Of a DNA stretch of 64,000 nt, positions 15,679 through 25,100 are shown in pieces. The first letter of the stretch is position 1. Each line of letters begins with the position of its first letter. The notes beneath the pieces are model-generated. The model made no database searches and was not told the origin of the DNA. It saw only the letters and a list, made by a program, of their open reading frames with translations. The stretch comes from Candidatus Rifleibacteriota bacterium (GTDB lineage: Bacteria; Muiribacteriota; Ozemobacteria; Ozemobacterales; Ozemobacteraceae): contig JADFZL010000024.1 of assembly GCA_015232575.1 (NCBI GenBank), positions 29,042-93,041 of the forward strand, in the 5' to 3' direction. Made by a program: the position numbers and the translations under genes.

Positions 15679-18669
15679 TTGTTTATCAATATTGGAAATG
15701 ACCTGTTAACTGAACAGTACATAAAATATTGCAAGCCCGGACTTGGTCGGCTTATGCGGGCTTTCCGACTGAATGCGTCTTATTCGCACGCATTTGGCGG
15801 TCGGCTTCGATTGTCAGAAAGCAGCAATTCGGAAGATTCTGTGATTGACCTCGTTGGCTCGTATGGTGCAACTCTGCTGGGGCATAATTACCCTGAGATA
15901 ATTGAAGAAGCGCGTTTTCTTCTTCAACAGAAACTTCCGCAATTCATTCAGGGAAGTATCCATCATGGCAGCACTGTGCTTGCAGAAAAACTGAATGAGG
16001 CTGCTTTTTCGCGTCTGGGCTCAGATTATTGTACCTCCTTTTTCAACACCGGATCAGAGGCGGTTGAAGCAGCAGTAAAGCATATTTTCCTGCTCAGAAA
16101 CACAAAGCTTGAAGCGCTTAGGGAAAGTCTTCTGTTGAAGTCCTCAAACGTATTGCGTAAGTTTTCCAGACTTGATCGTTCAACTTTAATAAAGCACCTG
16201 TTACCTTCTCAGGTGTTTTCTCCTGAACGTCCTGTCGCTCAAGAATTTTCAGACTCTCCTGAGCATGACACTGAAATACTCCGGTGTCTTGATCAGTACA
16301 ACCTTTCCCGGCAGGTACAATGTGTCAGGCTTCTGGCGTTTGAAAATGCTTATCATGGTCAGACCCTTGGAGCCCTGGGAATGACTTATAATGAACGTTA
16401 TCGGTGTCCTTTTCAAAACCTGACTCCTGATGTTATTTTTATTAAGCCCGATATATCCGAATTCAGTGAATTGATTGAGAGAGAGGTTACATCCTTTGCT
16501 TTAATAAGCTGTAAGTCAGGAAACTTATTTCTCGAACATATACCAGTCTCAAAACTCGTTGGTCTTTTCTTTGAGCCAGTACAAGGAGAAGGTGGGGCAA
16601 TACCTCTTTTTGATAAAGAAACCCGGGAAATTCTAAATATCTGTCGAAAAAAAGAACTTCCGCTGATTGCAGATGAGATTCAGTCTGGAATGGGGAGAAC
16701 CGGCAAAATATTTGCCTGGGAACATCTCGAAATTCCGGGACCTGATTTTATTCTGCTGGGAAAGTTTCTGGGGGGAGGGTTATTAAAAATTTCTGCAGTA
16801 ATGAGCAAACGGGAAGTTCTACAGGAAGAATTTGGATTGATTCATCATTCGACTTTTGCTGAAGACGAATTAAGCAGCCTGATTGGAATAAAGACTCTGG
16901 AATTGCTTCTTGAGAATGACGGTGAAGTTCTGAATCGGGTTTCCAGCGCAGGAAAGATTTGGAAAGAAAAACTGACTTCCGTTGCAGTTAAATTCCCTGA
17001 TGTAATAAAGGAGATCAGAGGCTGCGGACTGCTTCTCGGTATTGAGTTCATAGATTTTTTTGACTCAGACAGCCATCTGTTAAGGTTTATCTGTGTACAG
17101 GGTGATTTCGGATATGCAGTTGCCGGGTTCCTTTTAAATGAATTCGGTATAAGAGTTTCGCCGACTCTCAATTCAAAGTTAACAGTAAGAGTAGAACCTT
17201 CTGTTGGCTTTTCCACTGAAGATATTGATTATGTGTGTCAAGCCCTGGAAATACTTTGCGATATTCTCAGGAAGAGAGACATGGCAAGTATGTTCCGTTT
17301 TCTTATTCAGGATGTTGTGGCTTCAGAGAATTCGCAGGCTGATCCATTCACACGTTTTAAAATCAATGACTTTCAAAGAAATGTGTCTGATTTCAGGCAG
17401 AAAATTGAGCCAGCCGAAAATAAAGTTGCTTTTCTCGGACATTTTATCAACCCGCTCTTTCTGGCTCGTCATGAGCCTTCATTAAACAGATTCTCATTCG
17501 AAGAATTGCGGCAGTTTATTGGCAGAACATGGGAATTTATTGATCCATGTATTTTTGTCAACCGTGATATAGTTTCTGGAACCGGCGCGAAAGTTAATTT
17601 TAATTTTGTAGGGCTGTCAGTTACCTCGGAAATACTCATTGATCTTTTTAAAAGAAGGCAACTTTCAGGTGCAAGAAAACTTGTTAAAAGAGCACTTGAA
17701 GTTGCGCGTGATGCAGGTTGCCGGATGGCAGGGTTTGGTCAGTTTACTTCCATTATTACCAGAAACTGTCTTGAATTGTCGGTGCCTCCGGTTGCTTTTA
17801 CATCTGGAAATTCTCTGACAATAGGAATGTCACTCAATGCTTTGAATGAGGCACTTTCCAAAAAAGGAAAAAAACTGGAGAATGTTCGGACAGCAGTATT
17901 GGGTGCCGGAGGCAATATTGGTGCCACATTTTCTCAACTGATTGCTGATCGTGCAGAAAGGCTCGTTTTGATTGGTGGAAACAGCAGTGATTCACAGAGA
18001 AGTTTATTCAGAACTCTTGGTTTAATAATTACCGATCAGATACGCTCCGTAAATGATTGCAACTCGAATGTTGCAAAATCATCTGGAATTATCGGAGATT
18101 GGATATCAAAGATTTTTTCAGAGCCGGAATACAGTCATCTTATCAGGACAATTCTTGATGATACCTGGTCTCAGGATGCATCTCACCTTGAGCGGGATAA
18201 TTTCTGCATTAAACTTGGAAGCCTGTTGTTTAACAGAATGACTTCCGTTTCACCGCTAACCGTTGCTCAAAGCCCGGATGCACTTAAAGATTGTGAAGCA
18301 ATAGTAACTTCAACCAACTCGACTGAACCGATTGTATTTCCTCAGCATATTTCTCCAGATACTGTTATTTGTGATATCAGCGTCCCTTCGTCTGTCTCGA
18401 AAGATGCACTTCAGGTAGAAGGAGTTGAAATTTTCAAGGGCGGGGTCGTAAAACTTCCGAATGCAGAGCGTCTGAACATTGATGCACTGCCCCTTGAACC
18501 TGGACTTGTTTATTCCTGTATGGCAGAAACAATACTGCTTGGACTTGAAAAACACTGGAATGATTATTCTGTTGGAGATATTTCGAAAAAGCAGGTACTT
18601 GATATTCTGAAAATAGCTGAAAAACACAATTTTACTCTTGCCAGGCCCAAAATCGAGGATGCGTTCTGA
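15679..18669 (+). CDS. Class III aminotransferase fused to acyl-ACP-reductase-like domain
   Basis: Start is a TTG at 15679 with AGAGGA 5 bp upstream. Residues about 30-540 form a PLP-dependent class III aminotransferase: NTGSEAVEAA, AYHGQTLGAL, DEIQSGMGRTG (D332 for the pyridine nitrogen) and Schiff-base lysine K362 in LLGKFLGGG. There is an extra loop at about 140-235. Residues about 575-990 resemble long-chain acyl-ACP reductase of cyanobacteria: FGQFTSII, FTSGNSLTIGMS, the nucleotide fold AVLGAGGNIGA (about 738-748), EGVEIFKGGVVKLP, and a C-terminal CMAETILLGLEKHW. The pairing suggests reduction of an acyl thioester to an aldehyde and transamination to an amine in one polypeptide. That order is inference. 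The gap to the dikinase gene is 15 bp. Confidence 0.75.
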   Translation: MFINIGNDLLTEQYIKYCKPGLGRLMRAFRLNASYSHAFGGRLRLSESSNSEDSVIDLVGSYGATLLGHNYPEIIEEARFLLQQKLPQFIQGSIHHGSTVLAEKLNEAAFSRLGSDYCTSFFNTGSEAVEAAVKHIFLLRNTKLEALRESLLLKSSNVLRKFSRLDRSTLIKHLLPSQVFSPERPVAQEFSDSPEHDTEILRCLDQYNLSRQVQCVRLLAFENAYHGQTLGALGMTYNERYRCPFQNLTPDVIFIKPDISEFSELIEREVTSFALISCKSGNLFLEHIPVSKLVGLFFEPVQGEGGAIPLFDKETREILNICRKKELPLIADEIQSGMGRTGKIFAWEHLEIPGPDFILLGKFLGGGLLKISAVMSKREVLQEEFGLIHHSTFAEDELSSLIGIKTLELLLENDGEVLNRVSSAGKIWKEKLTSVAVKFPDVIKEIRGCGLLLGIEFIDFFDSDSHLLRFICVQGDFGYAVAGFLLNEFGIRVSPTLNSKLTVRVEPSVGFSTEDIDYVCQALEILCDILRKRDMASMFRFLIQDVVASENSQADPFTRFKINDFQRNVSDFRQKIEPAENKVAFLGHFINPLFLARHEPSLNRFSFEELRQFIGRTWEFIDPCIFVNRDIVSGTGAKVNFNFVGLSVTSEILIDLFKRRQLSGARKLVKRALEVARDAGCRMAGFGQFTSIITRNCLELSVPPVAFTSGNSLTIGMSLNALNEALSKKGKKLENVRTAVLGAGGNIGATFSQLIADRAERLVLIGGNSSDSQRSLFRTLGLIITDQIRSVNDCNSNVAKSSGIIGDWISKIFSEPEYSHLIRTILDDTWSQDASHLERDNFCIKLGSLLFNRMTSVSPLTVAQSPDALKDCEAIVTSTNSTEPIVFPQHISPDTVICDISVPSSVSKDALQVEGVEIFKGGVVKLPNAERLNIDALPLEPGLVYSCMAETILLGLEKHWNDYSVGDISKKQVLDILKIAEKHNFTLARPKIEDAF

Positions 18670-18746
18670 AAAAGATTACTACCGGGAATAGTAAGAATTT
18701 TTCCATGAAATTATAAATTGTATGAGTTAGGAGCGTTTGACCAATC

Positions 18747-19466
18747 TTGAATAATTCAGAAATAAAAAATATTTTCTGGGATCTTGATGGTACCCTTGCC
18801 ACCTGGGAAAGTATGTTGATTGTGTTCCATATTTCAAGAGAATATCTTTCTCTGTTCCCTGCTTCGTGCAGTTTCGGAAAACTATTTCTTGGAGTAGCCC
18901 GTGCGTATACGCGCATGCTGAGAAATTATGGACCTTTGAATAACGATGCTTTTTTTAACAGAACCCTTGCTGTAAGTACAGGATTGAAATCTCATGAGAT
19001 ACGTGAACTGACGGTAAGAATGATTGAGAGCCAGAAGATGGCGGATATTGTTAATAAATTTATTGTTCAGATTCCTGAAGGACTGGCATCGGTAAGGAAA
19101 ATTGCGGAATCCGGAAAATATCATCAGCTTATTGCCACCAACCCGATTATGCCTTCAAGATTCAATCGGATGAGGCTTGAACTGGCTGGATATGATACTT
19201 CAATGTTTGATTATATTACTGGCAGCGAAAATTTTTTCGGACAGAAAAAAAAATCTGATTATTACAGGAGATTGCTTGATCTGACCGGTTTTGTTCCTTC
19301 AGAATGTCTGATGGTAGGCAATGATGAATCGAAAGATCTTATAGCCGGTGAGGTAGGAATTAAAACATTCCTGCTGAAGACAGAGTATACGATTCGCTCT
19401 CAAAAAGTATCTGCTGAACCGGATTTTAGCGGAGATTATTCGGAATTGAACAAAATGCTTGAGTAG
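18747..19466 (+). CDS. HAD-superfamily phosphatase
   Basis: This 239-residue protein has all HAD motifs: DLDGT (nucleophile D12, general acid D14), motif II Thr in LIATNPIMPS, motif III Lys in KKKSDYY, and motif IV in MVGNDESKDL. The helical cap between motifs I and II is of the C1 type. The start is a TTG at 18747; the frame has a stop just upstream and no ATG fits, and AGGAG lies 16 bp before it, so translation may be weak. Within the operon it probably removes a phosphate from a pathway intermediate. A 77-bp gap precedes it and an 80-bp gap follows. Confidence 0.75.
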   Translation: MNNSEIKNIFWDLDGTLATWESMLIVFHISREYLSLFPASCSFGKLFLGVARAYTRMLRNYGPLNNDAFFNRTLAVSTGLKSHEIRELTVRMIESQKMADIVNKFIVQIPEGLASVRKIAESGKYHQLIATNPIMPSRFNRMRLELAGYDTSMFDYITGSENFFGQKKKSDYYRRLLDLTGFVPSECLMVGNDESKDLIAGEVGIKTFLLKTEYTIRSQKVSAEPDFSGDYSELNKMLE

Positions 19467-19546
19467 TTTCTCTCAAAGCCGATGTCTGAAAAATGGGCTG
19501 GGATTCGGAATGAAAATATTGCAAAGAAAGTGCGATTATTTGTACA

Positions 19547-20362
19547 ATGAAACTTAGAGAAAAACGCATTCTTGTTGTTGGTGTCAGCAGAGGAATTGGG
19601 AAAGAACTGGCTTTGCAGCTTGGAGAACTTGATAACAGGTTGGTATTGTTTTCACGGAATGTCGATGAATTATGCAAAGACACACGTTTTCAGAAACTGA
19701 AACATCCTCCGTTGTTATGCAGGGGCGATATCAGAAATACCAATGATATCGAATCTCTTGTTAAATCAATTTCAGATGCGGATGCTTCGGGAATTGACGG
19801 AGTAATTATCTGTACAGGTGTCTCCCGTCCAGATTATATTGATAATCCTGATCCGGAAAGAGCTATTGATAATATTCGAGTAAATCTGGAAGGTCCTCTG
19901 CGTGTTATTTACATGTTGCTTCCACTTATTCTCAGAAGACGGGGCTCTTTTATTGCCGCTTTCACGAGTATGGCCGGAGATCGCGGCATGCCCATAGGAC
20001 ATTCATACAGCGCTTCGAAAGCCGGTCTTGATAGACTACTTGATTCACTTAGAATTGATCTGTATGATCGAAACGTTTCTGTATACACAATTGTTCCGGG
20101 ATATGTCAAGACGCCGATGTCTGATCAGAATCATTTTCCGATGCCCGGGATCTGGCCTGTAGAAAAAGCTGGCAGACATATTATCAAATTGATGGAAAAG
20201 GAGAGGCTTATAATACGCTTCCCCTGGTATCATGATCTTGGAATGAAGATACTTGGTTTGTTGCCAAATTTTGTTTATTGGCGTCTGATGAATTATTCGA
20301 AAAAAGATATAAAAATCGTTCCACAGGCGGATGATAAATTTCAATGGAAAAACGAATACTGA
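19547..20362 (+). CDS. Short-chain dehydrogenase/reductase (ketosphinganine-reductase-like)
   Basis: A classical SDR of 271 residues: cofactor loop GVSRGIG (12-18), CTG in the NNAG position (IICTGVS), Ser in AFTSMAG, and catalytic Y154 and K158 in SYSASKAG. The 60-residue C-terminal extension (RFPWYHDLGMKILGLLPNFVYWRLM) is hydrophobic, as in membrane-associated 3-ketodihydrosphingosine reductases. With a serine-palmitoyltransferase-like enzyme encoded 16 kb downstream, reduction of a 3-keto-amino-lipid is a reasonable guess but not proven. Its last 19 bp overlap the following gene, so the two are translationally coupled. Confidence 0.75.
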   Translation: MKLREKRILVVGVSRGIGKELALQLGELDNRLVLFSRNVDELCKDTRFQKLKHPPLLCRGDIRNTNDIESLVKSISDADASGIDGVIICTGVSRPDYIDNPDPERAIDNIRVNLEGPLRVIYMLLPLILRRRGSFIAAFTSMAGDRGMPIGHSYSASKAGLDRLLDSLRIDLYDRNVSVYTIVPGYVKTPMSDQNHFPMPGIWPVEKAGRHIIKLMEKERLIIRFPWYHDLGMKILGLLPNFVYWRLMNYSKKDIKIVPQADDKFQWKNEY

Positions 20363-21321
20363 TAACCGGGGCAAATGGATTTGCCGGAAAAAGCATTGTA
20401 CAGAAACTAATCAGCTCCGGATTCAATGTTTCTGCGCTGATTATGCCGGGGACTTCTGACGCGGGACTTGAGGGTGCCGCTGTCTATCGTCTGCCTCTTA
20501 TCTGCTCAACTGAACTCATTTCCCTTCTGGAAAAACAGAACTTTGTTGTAAATCTGGCCGGAGTAATGGCCGGGGCGAATCCAGAAAGATATTATCAGGG
20601 AAATGTAGCGACAGTAAAAGAAATTCTGCAATCTCTGTTAAAGACGAAAACACCTCCATATCTGATTCATGTTTCATCTGTCGCCGCGATTGGTCCTGCT
20701 CCCGATGGGGTTCTGCATGACGAGAATGCAATGTGTTACCCGGTTGGTTTGTATGGTAAAACAAAAAAAGCCGGAGAAAATATTCTGCTTAAACACACTG
20801 GTAAGCTTCCATTTGTGATTATTCGTCCGCCGTCACTTTATGGCCCCGAGGACCGTTGTTTTCTGGATTTATTCAGATGGGCTGCAAAAGGTTATTTTCC
20901 GAGACTGATTACCAGAAAGAAACTTTTTCAGATTCTTTTCATCAGCGATTTTTCGGAAATTATCAGAATGCTAATCTGTAATCCACCGTCTGAAATTGTT
21001 CTTAACGTTGGTGCTCCGCATGTGTATTCTGATGAAGATATGCGCAGGGCGCTTGAACTTGCCTCTGGTAATTCACTGATTCCTGTTTTTTTTCCTGCTT
21101 CCGTAGTGAAAATTGTTGCTGGAATTAACGCATTTCTTGATGCCGGATTCAATATTCCACTTCTGTTGAGTTTTTCAAAAGTGAAAGAAATGAGCCATGA
21201 AAACTGGCTTCAGGATTTTTCGAAATTCATGAGAAAATCCGATAAATACAAGTTTATTTCTCTGAATGAAGGAATAGTGCAAACCTGGAAATGGTACAAG
21301 GATAACTTATGGATTTCATGA
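20344..21321 (+). CDS. NAD-dependent epimerase/dehydratase (extended SDR)
   Basis: The 325-residue protein starts with an extended-SDR Rossmann motif (RILITGANGFAGKSIVQKL). It has HVSSVAAIGP followed by the active-site pair YGKTKKAGE and the RPPSLYGPEDR loop typical of 3-beta-hydroxysteroid-dehydrogenase-like and sugar epimerase families. It could oxidise or reduce a hydroxyl or keto group on the lipid, or act on a sugar nucleotide; sequence does not decide. It overlaps the upstream SDR gene by 19 bp and the downstream methyltransferase by 13 bp. Confidence 0.75.
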   Translation: MEKRILITGANGFAGKSIVQKLISSGFNVSALIMPGTSDAGLEGAAVYRLPLICSTELISLLEKQNFVVNLAGVMAGANPERYYQGNVATVKEILQSLLKTKTPPYLIHVSSVAAIGPAPDGVLHDENAMCYPVGLYGKTKKAGENILLKHTGKLPFVIIRPPSLYGPEDRCFLDLFRWAAKGYFPRLITRKKLFQILFISDFSEIIRMLICNPPSEIVLNVGAPHVYSDEDMRRALELASGNSLIPVFFPASVVKIVAGINAFLDAGFNIPLLLSFSKVKEMSHENWLQDFSKFMRKSDKYKFISLNEGIVQTWKWYKDNLWIS

Positions 21322-22142
21322 AGCAAGTGGATAATCTGAATTTTCAATGTCCGAATTGTATGATTCCGTTGAAGAAAAATGATTCTTCTTTTGTCTGCCG
21401 AGGTTGTCTTAAAGAAGCGCAGATTATTCGGTCGGTTCCTCGAATCGATTTCGGAGCGTTTCTCATGTCTGAAAGCGATTTTGATCAGGAGAAAAACACT
21501 CTTGCATACAGTTTCTATTCGATTCTTTATGGTCCGCTTGCATTGTTGAATTTGATTGCAGTATGGCGTGGAAGCATCGGAAAACAACTTGTACATTATC
21601 AAAATAGTCTTGAATTGAGCAAGGGAGATATTCTTGATACTGCCATTGGTGACGGTTCTCTGTCAGCACTGGTGTACAATAAGTTCAGAAAAAAAAATGA
21701 GGAAAATAAGAATAGATTTTGCATCGGACTGGACATTTCTCCAGACATGCTTCGTAAAGCCGAAGTACAATTTGCTCCGGTTGTTCGGAAAAGTCTACGG
21801 TTCTTATTGCTGAGAGCTGATGCCAAAGCGCTTCCGTTTTCCGACAGATGTTTTAATCAGGTATTCTGTTACGGTGGACTTCACTCAATTCCTGCTCCCG
21901 AAAAAGTGTTGAAAGAATTTTTCAGAGCGTTGAGACCGGGTGGTTTTTTTGCAGGTTCCGTTCTGCTTACTCCAAGAGGCTGGCTCGGAAAGAAACTTGC
22001 AGGAAAATATCTCGAATGGGGAACACTTTCGAATGATTTTTCGTTCGGAGATGTTGAAAAATTATTCATATCATCTGGATTCACTGATCTTTTGCTTGAA
22101 AAGAATGGAGAGACATTGCTGATAAGAGCGAAGAAGCCGTAA
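21309..22142 (+). CDS. SAM-dependent methyltransferase with N-terminal zinc ribbon
   Basis: Residues 14-33 carry a CxxC...CxxC zinc-ribbon (C14, C17, C30, C33) like that of RlmA or Trm112-type modules. The rest is a class I methyltransferase: SAM loop DTAIGDGSLSALV, acidic strand-2 end GLDISPDMLRKAE, motif DAKALPFSDRCFNQVFCYGGLHSI as in UbiE-type enzymes, and the late KEFFRALRPGG. In this operon it may methylate the polar or acyl part of the product; a tRNA/rRNA role is less likely given the context. It overlaps the preceding gene by 13 bp and is followed by the synthase after 28 bp. Confidence 0.75.
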   Translation: MDFMKQVDNLNFQCPNCMIPLKKNDSSFVCRGCLKEAQIIRSVPRIDFGAFLMSESDFDQEKNTLAYSFYSILYGPLALLNLIAVWRGSIGKQLVHYQNSLELSKGDILDTAIGDGSLSALVYNKFRKKNEENKNRFCIGLDISPDMLRKAEVQFAPVVRKSLRFLLLRADAKALPFSDRCFNQVFCYGGLHSIPAPEKVLKEFFRALRPGGFFAGSVLLTPRGWLGKKLAGKYLEWGTLSNDFSFGDVEKLFISSGFTDLLLEKNGETLLIRAKKP

Positions 22143-22170
22143 AGCGCTGACCAGGAAGGAATTAATTGTA

Positions 22171-25100
22171 ATGCTGACAAATAATCAGAATATAATGCAG
22201 AATGAGAGTCAGAATGTAATGCAGAAAGAAAATCGAAATGTAATGCAGAAAAAAAATCAAAATCAGAGCAGGATTATGATAAATTCAGGCTTTTTTTTCG
22301 CTTTTCCCGGAAAATGGGTCGAAAAAACTGCGCTGAATATTTCGTATAAGAATGGTGTAGTCCCTTTTGTTGATTTTATTTCACCTTCAATCAAAGATCT
22401 TGAATCGCTTTTTGAAGTCTCTGAAAATCCTCTTTTCCTGCGCATTTTCATGCCTTCGGAAGACATTCTTGAATACATATTAAGAAATTGTGATAAAGTC
22501 GGCGGACTGTATCTTGAAGCTTCCTTTTACAAAATGAATAGTGACAGAACTTCTGTTAAGAGAATTCAGGAATCGGAAATTTCCCTTGGAATAATGGTCA
22601 CGTGCTGTGCCGACTTTTCGGAGATCAATAGAAATTTTGATCTTCCGATAATTGCTCGCGGAAACGAATCCGGCGGATGCTGCGGTCCTCTTAGTGCTTA
22701 TCTGCTTCTTCAATTGTCAGAAAAACAATATAGTACAATAAAACACTTGATTTTTATTGAAGGAGGCATGGATATTCCGGGGGCTTCTGCTGTAGTTTCC
22801 TGTGGTGTTGCCGGAGTTGTTTTTTCTGGTGCATGCTGGGGTTTCAAAGAAGCAGGAGAAAAACTTTCGTCTGTTTCAAAAAGCTCGCGTTTTAATGATG
22901 TGATAAGGATTTCTGATAAAAACGGAGATTCGTTTTCCTTCATTCAGAAACCAAAACCTGATATGCAAAAGCTCAGAAAAGAATTGTCGGAACAATCACT
23001 TTCTGAATGGGTTTTGGGTTTATCAACCGATGCTCTTCCTGCCGGACAGGATGTCGAGTTTTCAACATGTAATGCATCCCGGTTTGAAACGCTTGAGTCA
23101 TTTATTGCAAATGCCAAGGCAAGGCTTCTTTCTTCACGTTATGCTAAAATTCCAGAAAAATTTGCATTGTCTGAATCAAAACTTGGAAAGATACTCGGGT
23201 TTTCTTTGCCAATTATTCAGGGACCTATGGCAAGAATAACTGAGAAACCAGCTTTTCTAAATGAAATAAAAAAATCCGGTGCGGTGCCGGTGGCTGCATT
23301 TTCAAGCATTTCTCCTGATTCAGCAGAAGAAATTCTTTCTGGCTGCGAAAGGGAAGGGTTTTGTCCGGGAGCGGGTATAATCGGACTTGAGATGCAGGAC
23401 GAACTGGTCAATAAACAGATTGAAATCTGTCGATCACATAAAATGCCATTTATTCTTGTTGCAGCACCAAGACCTGCTTTGATAGACAGGCTTCTTGGAC
23501 TTGGACATAATCTCCTTGTACACGCTCCGCATCCTACTGTGCTGGCAGATTTTGCAGACAGAGGAGTCTCAAATTTTATTCTTGAAGGACGGGAATCCGG
23601 TGGACACATCGGACCGTTGGCTTCTATGGTTCTCTGGCAATTGTCACTTTCTGCAGTTCAGAGGAGGGTTAATGCTTCCGATGACCCGAACTCAATCGGA
23701 AAATTCCGCATTATTTTCGCCGGTGGAATATCTTCTGGAATTGGAGTAAGATTTTTAGAAGCACTGCTTTGGCAATATTTCCCTGAAAATGTTCCTGTAT
23801 GGGGAATTCAACTTGGGACTGCGTACCTTGCGACCCGGGAAATTGTACAAACAGGTGCAATGAGTCTGAATTATCGCAACAAAGTTCTCAATGAAGAATT
23901 AACTGCCGTTACCGGAGAAACTGTCGGTTTGCGTGCAAGACAAGTTTCAACACCCTTTGTATCTGGAATAATTGCTTCTGAAGAAGCCGCACTCGAGAAA
24001 GGTTTGTCTTTTAATGAACGAAGGCATCTTTTTGAGAGTGAAAACATGGGAAATCTTTTCAGAGCCGTAAATTCAAAAGAAGGCGATGATGGGTGTTTCA
24101 TGGCTGGCGAGGCGATAGCCATACTTAATTCCATATTCACAATTGAAAAACTGCACTCTGAACTACTGAAATTACCTGCTGAAGCGATTGTATCAGTCGA
24201 TATCTCATCTGAAAAATCTTCAAATAATGAACCGATTGCTGTAATTGGCATGGGATGTGTTTTCCCTGGCAGTAATTCACCTCAGGAGTATTTCGGAAAT
24301 ATTCTTGCCGGAAAGTGTTTCATTGCGCCTATGCCAGAAGATCGTCTTGAATCTTCAATCTTTTTTCACCCCGATAAAACCGAGCCGGTTGCAACTTACA
24401 GCAGAATTGCCGGTTTTCTCAGAAATGTAAATTTTGATCCTACTCTTTTTCGTGTTCCGCCAAGAGCTGCTGCTGCGATGGATCTATCACAGAAATTATC
24501 TCTGATGTGCGCTCGCCAGGCTCTTGCCGATGCCGGGTATCTTGATTCCGGGAAAAAAATTGACCGTGATAACTTTGGAGTTGTAATCGGGAACAGTATG
24601 GGAGGTATGGCAGCTGGAGAAACTCTGAAGGCTGTTTATCTGAATGAGTTGCGGCATCGTCTGGGCAGAATTGCCGAGGGATACGGATGTGCAGGACTTG
24701 TACAAAGAATTCTGAATGAGATGGCGGAAAAGAATCCGGTTGTGGATATTTCTGAAGATACCCTGCCGGGCGAACTAGGCAGCCTTATTGCAGGCAGGAT
24801 AGCGGCAACTTTTGATCTTCATGGACCAAATTTTACCATAGATGCTGCATGCGGATCTTCGCTGGCTGCCGTTATTGCCTCCATAAATGCTCTCAGATTA
24901 AGACAGATAAATGCTGCATTGTGCGGTGGATCTGATGCTCAGATGGATCCGGGAACATTTATCAGATTTGCCAAAGTGAGTGCCCTCTCGGGAACAGGTT
25001 CTTTCCCGTTTGATCACAGGGCTGATGGTTTTGTAATGGGAGAAGGCAGCGGACTTGTACTTCTGAAAAGATTCAGCGATGCAATTGCTGATGGTGACAG

